Notes: generated by a model from the sequence alone, not told the origin. 42,922 nucleotides of DNA from an uncultured Pelagibacteraceae bacterium (GCA_902616165.1 CACMRS010000003.1:1-42922), one strand, 5' to 3'; numbered from the stretch's first letter, positions 1 to 8,592 are shown. Made by a program: numbers and translations.

Positions 1-1121
1 CCACAGCATTAACTTCAATGTATTTCGCAGGATTTGGTGTGCCTACTTTTGCGAAATCTAGTCATAAAAAAAATTTGGTAGTTATAATGTTACGAGGTGG
101 AATGGATGGACTATGTGCTGTTCCAATTAGAGGAGATAAAAATTTTGAGAAACTTAGAAGTAAAATTAATCTTGATAGGACTTTAAAATTAACTGCAGAT
201 TTTGATTTGCATCCTGCACTAAAAACATTTAAGAGATTATGGGATGAAGATAATGGCGCTATAGTTCACGCAACTAATATTCCTTATACTGGAAGATCTC
301 ATTTTGATGGACAAAACTTAATGGAGACAGGGGGAAAAATTCCATATCAAGTTAAAACAGGATGGTTAGGTAGAGGAATGAAGACTGCTGGTTTGACTGG
401 CAAGGGTTTAGCTTTAGCTTTACCAATGCCCTTATTGATAAGAGGTGTGCCCATGAATAATAATTATTTTCCTGTTGGTGATAGGCTTCCAAGTAATGAT
501 ACACTCAAACTTATTAATCAGGCCTATAAAGAGCATAATGAAAAAATGTTAGGGGAAAATCTTAACACTATTATGACTAGAGAACTTAGAAATACAGCGA
601 GCGACGACAGCTGGGTACTTGCAAGTAATGCAGGCCAACAACTTTCAAAAAATAACGGACCAAGAGTAGCTGTTTTTGAAGTAGATGGATTCGACACACA
701 TGCTGCACAAGGTGCAACAGATGGTGCTCACGCTGATTGTCTTTCAGATTATGATAGAATAGTAAGTGGTATTAAACAAGCAATGTCAAAAGAGTCGTTT
801 GATAATACTTTAATAGTTACATTAACCGAATTCGGAAGAACAATTAAACAAAATAGCAGTAATGGGACTGAGCATGGATATGGTTCAGCTATATTTTTAG
901 CTGGTGGATTGGTTAAAAAAGCACAAGTTCACACCGATTGGCCAGGATTAAAGAAAAAAGAATTATTTGAAGGAAGAGATTTAAATTCTACAATAGACTC
1001 AAGATCAATTTATGCTTCTGCAATGTCTACAGTCTTTGAAGTAGATTTTAAAAAAATTACTAAAGAAGTTTTCTGGGGAGAAAACTTACAAAACTTATCA
1101 GATAAGCTTCTTAAGTCTTGA
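1..1121 (+). CDS. DUF1501 family exported protein (5' partial)
   Basis: The reading frame is open from the window edge and already reads a hydrophobic stretch (TALTSMYFAGFGVPTFA) before the mature domain. The true start therefore lies upstream, and the first ATG (position 18) is internal. The hydrophobic stretch looks like the end of a Tat- or Sec-type signal peptide. The body carries the DUF1501 hallmarks: LVVIMLRGGMDGL at the mature N-terminus, GRSHFDGQNLMETG in the middle, and VFEVDGFDTHAAQG and TLTEFGRTI towards the C-terminus. The family belongs to the sulfatase/alkaline phosphatase-like fold but has no firmly assigned reaction, and DUF1501 genes often sit beside a DUF1800 gene, which could lie just outside the window. 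The stop codon overlaps the next gene. Family assignment is confident; function is unknown. Confidence 0.85.
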   Translation, partial: TALTSMYFAGFGVPTFAKSSHKKNLVVIMLRGGMDGLCAVPIRGDKNFEKLRSKINLDRTLKLTADFDLHPALKTFKRLWDEDNGAIVHATNIPYTGRSHFDGQNLMETGGKIPYQVKTGWLGRGMKTAGLTGKGLALALPMPLLIRGVPMNNNYFPVGDRLPSNDTLKLINQAYKEHNEKMLGENLNTIMTRELRNTASDDSWVLASNAGQQLSKNNGPRVAVFEVDGFDTHAAQGATDGAHADCLSDYDRIVSGIKQAMSKESFDNTLIVTLTEFGRTIKQNSSNGTEHGYGSAIFLAGGLVKKAQVHTDWPGLKKKELFEGRDLNSTIDSRSIYASAMSTVFEVDFKKITKEVFWGENLQNLSDKLLKS

Positions 1122-2128
1122 TGAAAAAATTATTAATTATTTTTCTATCTTTTTTATTTTTAACTAATTTAGCAAATTCACAATCAAGATTTGGTGAATT
1201 AACTGAAATGCGAGATGAAAAAATGCGAGGTAAAGATAATCAATGGGTTAGACCTCATCCGGGACCTTTTATTTGGAATCATATTGAAAAAGAAAAAGGT
1301 AAGTTTACTTGGGAAGAAGTTGATAAATATGTCGTTTATGCTCAAGAACATAATCAAACAATATTAGCTACTATCTGGCCTCATGCAAATTGGGAGCAAA
1401 AATCGTGTAAAAGAAAAAAAGCTAGAAGTCCTTTTGGAAAAAAATTTACTAAATATTTAAGTAAACCTTGCTCAATGGATGACTATAAAACTTTTCTATT
1501 AAAGTTAGTTGATCGTTATGATGGTGATGGCTCAAATGATATGCCTGGATTAACCAAATCTATAAAATATTGGGATGTAATGAATGAACCAGAGTTTAAA
1601 ATGTTCTTTAAAGGAAGCGAGGAAGACTTTGTTGAAATTTTTAATTTTTCTTCCAAAGTAATTAAGGAAAAACAGCCAGATGCAGTCATTGTTATGGCTG
1701 GTGCTGCAGGAATGTTTCCTGAAAATAAAAAATATTGGAAATCAGTTTTGCCAAAAATTAAAGATCATTTTGATATTGCAAACATTCACCATATAAGTGG
1801 TCCAGATGGACAGTGTGATAAAGAACTTTGGGTAGATGAATTTGCAGCTTTATTAAAAAGTGTAGATGTAAATAAACCTATTTGGTTAACAGAGGCCATG
1901 ACTTGTGGTCCGCCGGTAAAAGCTTGGGTAAATGCATTTTTAAATGGGGCTGAGTTGATTATTGATGTTGGTGTAAATGCTCCAGGAAAAAAAATGAGCA
2001 AAAAGGGTAGAAAAAAATTAAATGAGTTTATCGCTGAATACGATGGTTTTACATCAATAAAAAAGATTTCTAAAAAAAAAGTAGAGTTCACTTATAGAGA
2101 TGGGTCTTCAAAAACTTTAGAGTTTTAA
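1121..2128 (+). CDS. Secreted clan-A glycoside hydrolase-like protein
   Basis: The 335-residue protein starts at an ATG whose A is the last base of the upstream stop codon; a TTG one codon earlier is possible but less likely. Residues 1-20 form a Sec signal peptide with two lysines, a hydrophobic core and an A-N-S end. The rest resembles a (beta/alpha)8-barrel glycosidase: YWDVMNEP places a candidate acid/base glutamate at E156, and IWLTEAM places a candidate nucleophile at E258. This NEP and strand-7 Glu pair is typical of clan GH-A enzymes such as xylanases and cellulases. I cannot assign the GH family or the substrate. It appears cotranscribed with the DUF1501 gene before it and the lyase-like gene four bases after it. 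Confidence 0.7.
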   Translation: MKKLLIIFLSFLFLTNLANSQSRFGELTEMRDEKMRGKDNQWVRPHPGPFIWNHIEKEKGKFTWEEVDKYVVYAQEHNQTILATIWPHANWEQKSCKRKKARSPFGKKFTKYLSKPCSMDDYKTFLLKLVDRYDGDGSNDMPGLTKSIKYWDVMNEPEFKMFFKGSEEDFVEIFNFSSKVIKEKQPDAVIVMAGAAGMFPENKKYWKSVLPKIKDHFDIANIHHISGPDGQCDKELWVDEFAALLKSVDVNKPIWLTEAMTCGPPVKAWVNAFLNGAELIIDVGVNAPGKKMSKKGRKKLNEFIAEYDGFTSIKKISKKKVEFTYRDGSSKTLEF

Positions 2129-2132
2129 AAAA

Positions 2133-3137
2133 ATGAAAAAAATTTTATCAATTTTAATAATATTATTATTAGTTCCATCAATTTCATTTGCAAATAAGTG
2201 GCATATAAAAATGAAGAAAAAAGAAAAAAAGGATTTTGCCCATTATGTTCTTAAAGCGCAGTCAGATAATAAAATGGTCTTTAATTTAAGAAATATTAAA
2301 AAACCAGATATTTATAAATTCTTTAATGAATATGAAGATTATTTAGGAGTCAAAGAAAAAGGGATAGAATTTAATTTAAAATATTCATTTGAGGGACACG
2401 AAAAAGATTGGATGAGATGGGGTACACCAGGTCATGCTCAGCGGTTCCAAATAATGGAACCTTATAAAGAAACTACAAAAAAAAATAAGACTAAATGGTA
2501 TAGACTTGGGTATTTTGTGCCAGCAGATATAAGAACAGATAAACATACGATCGGTTTATTTGATTTTAAAAAACTTTATGGTAAAGGTGAAAAAGCTCAC
2601 GATGCATCATTTAATATAATTGATAACCGATTTTCATGGATCTTTAACTCATCAAATTATTTGGCTATTAAAAATGAAACCGGGTCTGAATATTTGTATT
2701 TTGATCACTACATTGTTAATTTAGATCAAAATTTTGTAAGACTAAAGGGTAAGTGGGTAAATATTATAATAAATGCAAAATGGTCTGAACAAGGTTTTTT
2801 ACATTTATGGATAGATGGAAAATTAATTTCAAGTTATTTTGGTGATACATTAGGAGGCGCCTCAAGTGTAAGATTTAAGTTTGGTCCTTATAGACATCAT
2901 ATGGACAATGCTACCAAAGAAGGTATAGAAATTCCTGATACTATTGTTAGATATTCAAATGTAGGTAAATCTGATAATTGTGAAGATTTATGGAGTGGTT
3001 GCTCGGAACTGATAAGCCAGTTATCAAATCAATCTCAAGTTAATGGTGCACGTGCTGTAGTTTTGTGTACTTCAACATCTTCACAATCTTCTTCTTGTAA
3101 AAATTTAGGCTATCCATCTAATCAAAGACCTTTTTGA
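2133..3137 (+). CDS. Secreted polysaccharide lyase-like protein (heparin-lyase fold type)
   Basis: The 334-residue protein has an N-terminal signal peptide ending SISFA-N. The mature part has the layout of jelly-roll lyase-like proteins (Pfam Polysacc_lyase type): a HAQRFQIMEP strand, KWYRLGYFVPAD, GLFDFKK, then WVNIIINAKW with LHLWIDGKLI, and a closing FGPYRHHM. These blocks make the family likely but do not prove catalysis. The C-terminal 60 residues are Ser/Gln-rich with four to five cysteines (NCEDLWSGC; CTSTSSQSSSC), suggesting disulfides and an extracytoplasmic location. It lies four bases after the glycosidase-like gene. A hairpin overlaps its stop codon, so it probably ends the unit. 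The substrate is unknown. Confidence 0.6.
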   Translation: MKKILSILIILLLVPSISFANKWHIKMKKKEKKDFAHYVLKAQSDNKMVFNLRNIKKPDIYKFFNEYEDYLGVKEKGIEFNLKYSFEGHEKDWMRWGTPGHAQRFQIMEPYKETTKKNKTKWYRLGYFVPADIRTDKHTIGLFDFKKLYGKGEKAHDASFNIIDNRFSWIFNSSNYLAIKNETGSEYLYFDHYIVNLDQNFVRLKGKWVNIIINAKWSEQGFLHLWIDGKLISSYFGDTLGGASSVRFKFGPYRHHMDNATKEGIEIPDTIVRYSNVGKSDNCEDLWSGCSELISQLSNQSQVNGARAVVLCTSTSSQSSSCKNLGYPSNQRPF

Positions 3138-3142
3138 TTAGA
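3117..3142 (+). terminator. Perfect hairpin over the lyase gene stop codon
   Basis: TCTAATCAAA (3117-3126) and TTTGATTAGA (3133-3142) form a perfect 10-bp stem with a six-base loop (GACCTT), followed by TTTAATTTTT. The stem is A+T-rich, so it is weaker than a textbook terminator, but the perfect pairing and the T-rich tail fit a Rho-independent stop. It contains the lyase stop codon (3135-3137) and separates that unit from the sulfatase. Confidence 0.6.
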
Positions 3143-3173
3143 TTTAATTTTTATTAAGTATTATTATTTTTTT

Positions 3174-4757
3174 ATGGGAAAAGTTAAAAATATACTTTTT
3201 ATAATGGCTGATCAATTGAGATGGGATTATCTATCTTGTTATGGTCATCCTCATTTGAAAACTTCACATATTGATAGTTTAGCGAAAAAAGGAGTTCAAT
3301 TTGAATCTGCTTTTGTTCAATCACCTGTATGTGGCCCCTCTAGAGCATCTTATTACACCGGTAGAACAGTTTTTAGTCATGGATCAACTTGGAACCAGGT
3401 TCCACTTCCAATTGGAGAATTAACTATTGGAGATTATCTACGTCAATCAGGAATAAGAACGGGCGTAGTTGGAAAAACTCATATGAGACCAGATTTAGAT
3501 GGTATGAGTAGACTTGGAATTACAAAAGACACTGAAATAGGATTGATTGTCAGTGAACCAGGTTTTGATCCTTATGAAAGAGATGACGGACTTCATCCAA
3601 ATAATCAAATTAAAAATTCAAAAAAAACTTTATCTTATAATGAATGGTTAAATAAACTTGGATATGACGGACCTAATCCATGGAATGATTGGGCTAATTC
3701 TGCAGAAGATGATAATGGAGAAATACTTAGTGGGTGGCGATTAAGAAATTCTAATAAGCCAGCTAGAATTCCAGAGGAGCATTCCGAAACAGCTTTCATG
3801 ACTAATCGTGCGATGGAATTTATAAAGGAGAGCAAAGATAAACCGTGGTTTTTACATTTGTCTTATATTAAACCACACTGGCCTTATATGGCACCAGCCC
3901 CTTATCACAACATGTATTCTGCTAATGAATTCTATCCTGTTCACAGAAATGAAGCGGAAAGAAATAACGATCATCCAGTTTATAAAGCATTTATGGAAAA
4001 TAGTATTTCCAAAACTTTTTCAAAAGATGAAGTAAGAAACACAGTTCTTTCTGGATATATGGGATTGATAAAGCAAATTGACGATAATTTAGGAAGGTTG
4101 TTTAAATTTTTAGAGGAAGCGGGTTATATGGATGATACTATGATTATATTTACTTCAGATCATGGAGATTACCAAGGCGATCATTGGTTAGGAGAAAAAG
4201 AATTATTTCATGAGCAATCAGTTAGAGTTCCAATGATTATTTATGATCCAAGTGAATATGCAAATAAAACTAGAGGAACAAAAGAACAAAGATTTATTGA
4301 GGCAATAGATTTACTTCCAACTTTTTTGGATGCAGTTGAAAGTCCAGCGAGCAAACATAGATTGGAAGGAAATTCTTTAATTCCATTATTAAAAGGAGAA
4401 AGTACTAAAGGATGGAAAGAATTTGTTTTTAGTGAAATAGACTATGCTTTCAATGAAGCTAGAAAAATTCTAAATATAGGAGCCTCAGATGCGAGAGCTT
4501 TTATGATAAGAAATAATGATTGGAAGTATATTTATTACAAAGGTTTTGAGCCACAATTGTTTGATTTGAAAAATGATCCTGAAGAGTTTAATGATTTGGG
4601 TAAATCTGAAAAACATTCGAAGATTAGAGAAGAAATGAAAGAATTACTTTTAAAAAGAATCATAGATAGAAAAAATAGAGTTGCAGCCACTGATGAGTTT
4701 GTAACTAAAGAAAGAGACTATACCAAAGATGATGGTATTATGATTGGTGTTTGGTAA
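3174..4757 (+). CDS. Type I sulfatase / phosphonate monoester hydrolase family
   Basis: The 527-residue enzyme hydrolyses sulfate (or phosphonate/phosphate) esters through a formylglycine. C53-G-P-S-R57 is the C-x-P-x-R signature in which the cysteine is oxidised to formylglycine. D13 in the N-terminal IMADQLR and the later TSDHGD segment (about residues 328-333) supply metal ligands, and GEKELFHE follows as in the family. There is no signal peptide, so it probably acts in the cytoplasm on imported substrate. The VCGPSRAS variant, and the absence of a signal, also occur in phosphonate monoester hydrolases. No formylglycine-generating enzyme is encoded in the window. It ends exactly where convergent dctM ends. 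Next to a phenol catabolic cluster, an aryl-sulfate role is possible but is inference. Confidence 0.88.
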   Translation: MGKVKNILFIMADQLRWDYLSCYGHPHLKTSHIDSLAKKGVQFESAFVQSPVCGPSRASYYTGRTVFSHGSTWNQVPLPIGELTIGDYLRQSGIRTGVVGKTHMRPDLDGMSRLGITKDTEIGLIVSEPGFDPYERDDGLHPNNQIKNSKKTLSYNEWLNKLGYDGPNPWNDWANSAEDDNGEILSGWRLRNSNKPARIPEEHSETAFMTNRAMEFIKESKDKPWFLHLSYIKPHWPYMAPAPYHNMYSANEFYPVHRNEAERNNDHPVYKAFMENSISKTFSKDEVRNTVLSGYMGLIKQIDDNLGRLFKFLEEAGYMDDTMIIFTSDHGDYQGDHWLGEKELFHEQSVRVPMIIYDPSEYANKTRGTKEQRFIEAIDLLPTFLDAVESPASKHRLEGNSLIPLLKGESTKGWKEFVFSEIDYAFNEARKILNIGASDARAFMIRNNDWKYIYYKGFEPQLFDLKNDPEEFNDLGKSEKHSKIREEMKELLLKRIIDRKNRVAATDEFVTKERDYTKDDGIMIGVW

Positions 4758-6071
4758 TCAGGAAGAGGCCATTAAACTTGGTAAATACAAACATATCGCT
4801 GGAAACGCAATAATAAGCGCAACTCTAATTACATCGGTTAATAAAAAAGGAATTGTTCCAAACCAAATAGTTTGAAGAGGTGTGTTTTGCATCACACCTT
4901 TAATTACAAATAAATTCATCCCAACTGGTGGTGAGACCAACCCAAACTCAACTACTATTACAGCAAATATTCCAAACCACACAGGATCTATACCTGCATC
5001 AACTATTACTGGAAAAAAAACTGGAATAGTTAAAAATAACATTGCTAAAGAGTCCATTACAGTTCCAAGCACCAGATAGATTACGCATATAACCAAAATT
5101 ATTCCTAATGGTGTTAGTTCTAAATAATTTATAAAGTCTACAACTGCAAAAGGTAGTTGAGTGACTGTAATTAAGTAATTGAATATACTTGCGCCAATTA
5201 CAATTAAATATAATGAACCAACAGTTTTAATTGTTGTCCATAATGCTTCTTTCAATAAGTTTAATGTGAGTTGTCCTCTTGCGAAAATAAAAATTAAAAC
5301 TAAAATTACCCCAACAGCAGCACTTTCTGTAGCGGTAAAGAAGCCTAAATAAAGACCACCCATTATAATTACAAAGATTAAAAATATTGGAAATACTTTT
5401 GAAATTGCAGAAATTCTCTCTTTAAGAGGCATCTTTTTTCCATAACCTCCTTGCGATGGATAGACTATGAGGTAAACCCTTATTGCTATCATATATAAAA
5501 TTACAGCTATAAGTCCTGGAATTAATGCTGCAAAGAAAAGTTCTTGAACTGATTGTTCTGTTAAATATGCATAAATTACCAAAATAACACTTGGTGGAAT
5601 TATAATTCCAAGAGTTCCTCCAGATGCAATTGAACCACTTATTAAAGCATCACTATAACCATGTCTTTTCATTTCTGGTCCTGCCATTTGAGACATAGTA
5701 GCTGCGGTTGCAATAGAAGATCCACAAATCATTCCAAATCCAGCACAAGCTCCAACAGTTGACATTGCTAAACCACCTTTATAATGACCAACAACTGCAT
5801 AAGCAGCATCATATAAATTTCTAGATAAATTTGCGCTGTTAGCAAGATTTCCCATCAAAACAAAAAGCGGAAGTACAGATAAAGTATATTTAGATACGGC
5901 GTCAAATGGTGCAGTACCTAAAACAAAAATAGCAGGATCAAAACCTGATATTAATGCAAATCCAGTGAACCCTACAAGCAACATTGCAATCCCAATTGGA
6001 ATATTTAAAACCATTAGGATTAAGACTGCTGCAAAAGCTATACCCCCATTAATGATTGGACCCATTTCCAT
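4758..6071 (-). CDS. dctM: TRAP transporter large permease subunit (DctM type)
   Basis: The 437-residue protein is almost entirely membrane-spanning (about 12 hydrophobic helices), as expected for the DctM subunit that carries the Na+-coupled transport path. Family motifs include PIGIAMLLVGFTG near the N-terminus, GSSIATAATMSQMAGPEMKRHGY (the conserved loop after helix 4), and GTLGIIIPPSVILVIY. Its ATG overlaps the last base of the dctQ stop (TAATG), so the two are translationally coupled. A second in-frame ATG two codons later is possible. The gene ends with no gap against the convergent sulfatase, so no dedicated terminator fits between them. Confidence 0.95.
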   Translation of the reverse strand: MEMGPIINGGIAFAAVLILMVLNIPIGIAMLLVGFTGFALISGFDPAIFVLGTAPFDAVSKYTLSVLPLFVLMGNLANSANLSRNLYDAAYAVVGHYKGGLAMSTVGACAGFGMICGSSIATAATMSQMAGPEMKRHGYSDALISGSIASGGTLGIIIPPSVILVIYAYLTEQSVQELFFAALIPGLIAVILYMIAIRVYLIVYPSQGGYGKKMPLKERISAISKVFPIFLIFVIIMGGLYLGFFTATESAAVGVILVLIFIFARGQLTLNLLKEALWTTIKTVGSLYLIVIGASIFNYLITVTQLPFAVVDFINYLELTPLGIILVICVIYLVLGTVMDSLAMLFLTIPVFFPVIVDAGIDPVWFGIFAVIVVEFGLVSPPVGMNLFVIKGVMQNTPLQTIWFGTIPFLLTDVIRVALIIAFPAICLYLPSLMASS

Positions 6072-6550
6072 TAAATATTTTCCTTTATAGAGTTTGTTTG
6101 AGACAATGCTTTAATAAACCAAAAAATAATAGCTAATACACTTAGCCACATACCAAATGCGCAAATAAAATAAAAAGGATAAAAATATAGTTCTAAATCA
6201 ATCGTAACTCTTTCATTTGACATAAATTTCAATGATGTTTTCGTCGTTGCATAAGCCATTAAAGACATAATGATTATCATTAATAAAAATTTAAGAATTA
6301 TGAGCCAAGTTTTAAATATTCCTAAATTTAAATTATTAATAAAATCAGCAGAAACATTTGCATTTAAAAAAAAAGCTCTAGGCATTGCCAAGAAAGCAAC
6401 TAAAGCCATACCAATTTCAACTAATTCGATTGTTCCTGTAACAGGAGAGTTTAAAAATCTTCGACCAAAAACGTCACAAAAAGTTAATACTGATAATAGA
6501 AAAAGTATTAAACCAGAGGCAATTGCTGAGTAATCAAATATTTTATTCAT
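6071..6550 (-). CDS. dctQ: TRAP transporter small permease subunit (DctQ type)
   Basis: The 159-residue protein has four predicted membrane helices, the layout of DctQ, which pairs with DctM in the inner membrane. The FCDVFGRRFLNSPVTGTIEL segment after the first helix and ELVEIGMALVAFLAMPRAF are typical of the small TRAP subunit. It is the first gene of a two-gene minus-strand unit with dctM. Its start is only 72 bases from the divergent FAA-hydrolase start, so a shared control region there probably sets both the transporter and the catabolic genes. The partner binding protein DctP is on the other strand, about 1 kb away. Confidence 0.92.
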   Translation of the reverse strand: MNKIFDYSAIASGLILFLLSVLTFCDVFGRRFLNSPVTGTIELVEIGMALVAFLAMPRAFFLNANVSADFINNLNLGIFKTWLIILKFLLMIIIMSLMAYATTKTSLKFMSNERVTIDLELYFYPFYFICAFGMWLSVLAIIFWFIKALSQTNSIKENI

Positions 6551-6622
6551 ATTTTAAAAAACTATCTTCAAATATATGAAACATTAGCATATAAGGTTGG
6601 TTTAAAACAGAGAGTATTACTT
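6551..6622. promoter_or_regulatory. Divergent control region between dctQM and the FAA-hydrolase gene
   Basis: This 72-base A+T-rich gap lies between two divergently read start codons, so it must carry promoters for both the dctQM unit and the unit beginning with the FAA-family hydrolase. I see no clear palindrome and no confident -35/-10 pair. No regulator gene lies beside it. Confidence 0.45.
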
Positions 6623-7474
6623 ATGAAGTTTATTTCTTATTCGCATAACGATGAACATAAATTTGGTATTTTAGATAATGATCTTATTACAGATCTTACA
6701 GGAAAAATTTCAGGGGCAACTTCTTTAAAAGATTTAATTTTAAAAAAAGGTATCTCAGAAGCGAAGAAATATGCTTCTGCAAACTCTGGTAATTTGAGCG
6801 TTAATGATATTGAGTATTTACCATTAATACCAAATCCTGGAAAAATTATTTGTGTAGGTTTAAATTATAGCGAACATGTTAAGGAAACAAATAGAACTGT
6901 TGAGGAAAATCCTGTGATTTTTCATCGTTTCCCAGAAAGTCAAACCGCACATTTGCAATCAATACAAAGACCTATTGCGTCTGATAATTTAGATTTTGAA
7001 GGTGAGATGGCTGTAATTATGGGAGAAGCTGGCAAACATATAAAGCCAGAAGATGCTTTAAAACATATAGTTGGTTATTCTTGTTATAATGAAAGTACTA
7101 TTAGAGATTGGCAGAGACATACTAGACAATTTGGAATGGGAAAAAATTTTGAAAAGACTGGAAGCTTTGGACCACACATGGTTCTTGCAGAAGATATTAA
7201 AGATTATAAAGAGCTTACTCTTGAAACTAGATTAAATGGTGAAGTCATGCAAAATGCAAAATTAAGCCAATTAATTTTTGATATCCCAATATTGATTTCT
7301 TATGTTTCAAAAGCAATGGCTTGGAGAGCTGGAGATGTACTGGTTACAGGAACACCAGGAGGTGTTGGATTTAAGAGAAACCCACCAGTTTTCATGAAAC
7401 CTGGAGACAAAGTTGAGGTAGAAGTGACCCAAATCGGTGTTTTATCTAACACAATAAAAGATGAAATAATCTAA
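6623..7474 (+). CDS. Fumarylacetoacetate hydrolase (FAH) family protein
   Basis: This 283-residue enzyme of the FAH fold usually hydrolyses C-C bonds in acylpyruvates, or hydrates or decarboxylates ring-cleavage products, using Mg2+ or Mn2+. The metal site is visible as E126 and E128 in DFEGEM, with a third ligand position in GYSCYNESTIRDWQ, where E157 replaces the more common aspartate. RHTRQFGMGKNFEKTGSFGP and VLVTGTPGGVGF are also characteristic. The N-terminal 65 residues are the usual small cap domain. In context, downstream of a flavin hydroxylase and a ring-opening dioxygenase in pathway terms, it would process the ring-fission product. The exact reaction cannot be read from sequence. 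Confidence 0.9.
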   Translation: MKFISYSHNDEHKFGILDNDLITDLTGKISGATSLKDLILKKGISEAKKYASANSGNLSVNDIEYLPLIPNPGKIICVGLNYSEHVKETNRTVEENPVIFHRFPESQTAHLQSIQRPIASDNLDFEGEMAVIMGEAGKHIKPEDALKHIVGYSCYNESTIRDWQRHTRQFGMGKNFEKTGSFGPHMVLAEDIKDYKELTLETRLNGEVMQNAKLSQLIFDIPILISYVSKAMAWRAGDVLVTGTPGGVGFKRNPPVFMKPGDKVEVEVTQIGVLSNTIKDEII

Positions 7475-7524
7475 ATTTCACGTTACTATTTTAGAATAAT
7501 TTTAAACAATAAGGGGATAATTTT

Positions 7525-8538
7525 ATGAAAAAGAAATTAATTGGATTAATTATTGGAATTTTTTCTTTCAGTATAGTTAGCGCATCTTCTGCAACAGAGC
7601 TTAAGCTGGCAACTTTTGAACCACCTAAAGCATTTATTGCAAGTAAAATTCTTGCAGCTTGGGCAACAAAAGTTAATCAATGTTCGGCTGGAGCATTAAA
7701 TGTAAAAATGTATGCTGGTGGAGTATTAGGAAGTCCTCCTAAACAGTATGATATTGTAACATCAGGTGTTGCAGATATTTCATGGACAGTTTTAGGATAT
7801 ATTGGAGGTCAATTTCCTTTAAGTTCAGTAATTGAATTACCGTTTCTTACAAGAACATCTAAAGCTGGAACTACAGCTCTAAACACTCTTTTTAATGAGG
7901 GATATTTAGATAAGGAAATGGCAGGAATTAAAGTAATTGGTTTACACTCTAATCCTGGATATCAAATTCATATGAAGGATACTAAAGTTGTTAAACCTGC
8001 AGATTTTAAAGGTAAGAAAATGAGAGTACCAAGTAAAATTGCTGGAACAATTTTAAAAACTTTAGGCGCAACAGGAGTGAAAGTACCTGCTCCAGGAACT
8101 TCTGAAGCTTTAAGCAAAGGTGTTGTAGATGGAACCCCATTTCCATACACTGCTGTAGGTTCATTCAGATTATTTGATGTAACCAAGTATCATACTGAGG
8201 TTAATATCACTAACGCTACATTTGGTTTAATTATGAATGAAGATAAATTCAATAGTTTACCAGCAGGAGCTCAGGCTTGTATTAATAAATTTAGCGGCCA
8301 TGCTTTCGGTGATTGGGCATCAGGTTTGATTGATAATCAAAATGCAATTATGAAAAATGAAATCTCAAAAAGAGATGGGCACGAAATTATAATTGCTTCA
8401 GATGATGTTATTGCTGAATACAAAAAAATCTTGGCACCAATTGAGTCAAATTGGTTAAAAGAAATGAGTGGAAAAGGTCTTGATGGTGATGCTGTTCTAA
8501 ATAGAGCAAGAGAAATTATCACTGCTGTAGAAGGCTAA
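7525..8538 (+). CDS. dctP: TRAP transporter substrate-binding protein (DctP family)
   Basis: The 337-residue periplasmic protein has a clear signal peptide, with cleavage around residues 20-24 (SIVSASSA-TELKLA). It has DctP features: a LKLATFEPP start to the mature chain, MYAGGVLGSPPKQYDIV, GKKMRVPSK with the conserved arginine that normally clamps a substrate carboxylate, and LSKGVVDGTPFPYTA. It presents an organic acid to the DctQM membrane pair. AAGGGGATAA just upstream is a strong ribosome binding site, in keeping with the high expression of binding proteins. A hairpin follows the gene. The substrate is unknown; an aromatic or related carboxylate is inferred from the neighbouring catabolic genes. 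Confidence 0.92.
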   Translation: MKKKLIGLIIGIFSFSIVSASSATELKLATFEPPKAFIASKILAAWATKVNQCSAGALNVKMYAGGVLGSPPKQYDIVTSGVADISWTVLGYIGGQFPLSSVIELPFLTRTSKAGTTALNTLFNEGYLDKEMAGIKVIGLHSNPGYQIHMKDTKVVKPADFKGKKMRVPSKIAGTILKTLGATGVKVPAPGTSEALSKGVVDGTPFPYTAVGSFRLFDVTKYHTEVNITNATFGLIMNEDKFNSLPAGAQACINKFSGHAFGDWASGLIDNQNAIMKNEISKRDGHEIIIASDDVIAEYKKILAPIESNWLKEMSGKGLDGDAVLNRAREIITAVEG

Positions 8539-8559
8539 AATAACACACACTATATTTAT

Positions 8560-8592
8560 GAGCCTACATTTTATGTGGGCTCATTTAATTTA
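8560..8592 (+). terminator. Hairpin after dctP
   Basis: GAGCCTACA (8560-8568) pairs with TGTGGGCTC (8574-8582) as a 9-bp stem with one G-U pair and a five-base loop (TTTTA), followed by ATTTAATTTA. It is much more G+C-rich than its surroundings. The tail is interrupted by A residues, so it may be a partial terminator or an mRNA 3'-end stabiliser that lets dctP outrank the downstream dioxygenase. Confidence 0.7.

Noticed and set aside
1786-2091. Open frame of 101 codons on the minus strand within the glycosidase-like gene
   Set aside because: It lies wholly inside a well-supported gene, has no family features and is rich in Phe and Ser as expected for an antisense shadow of A+T-rich coding DNA.
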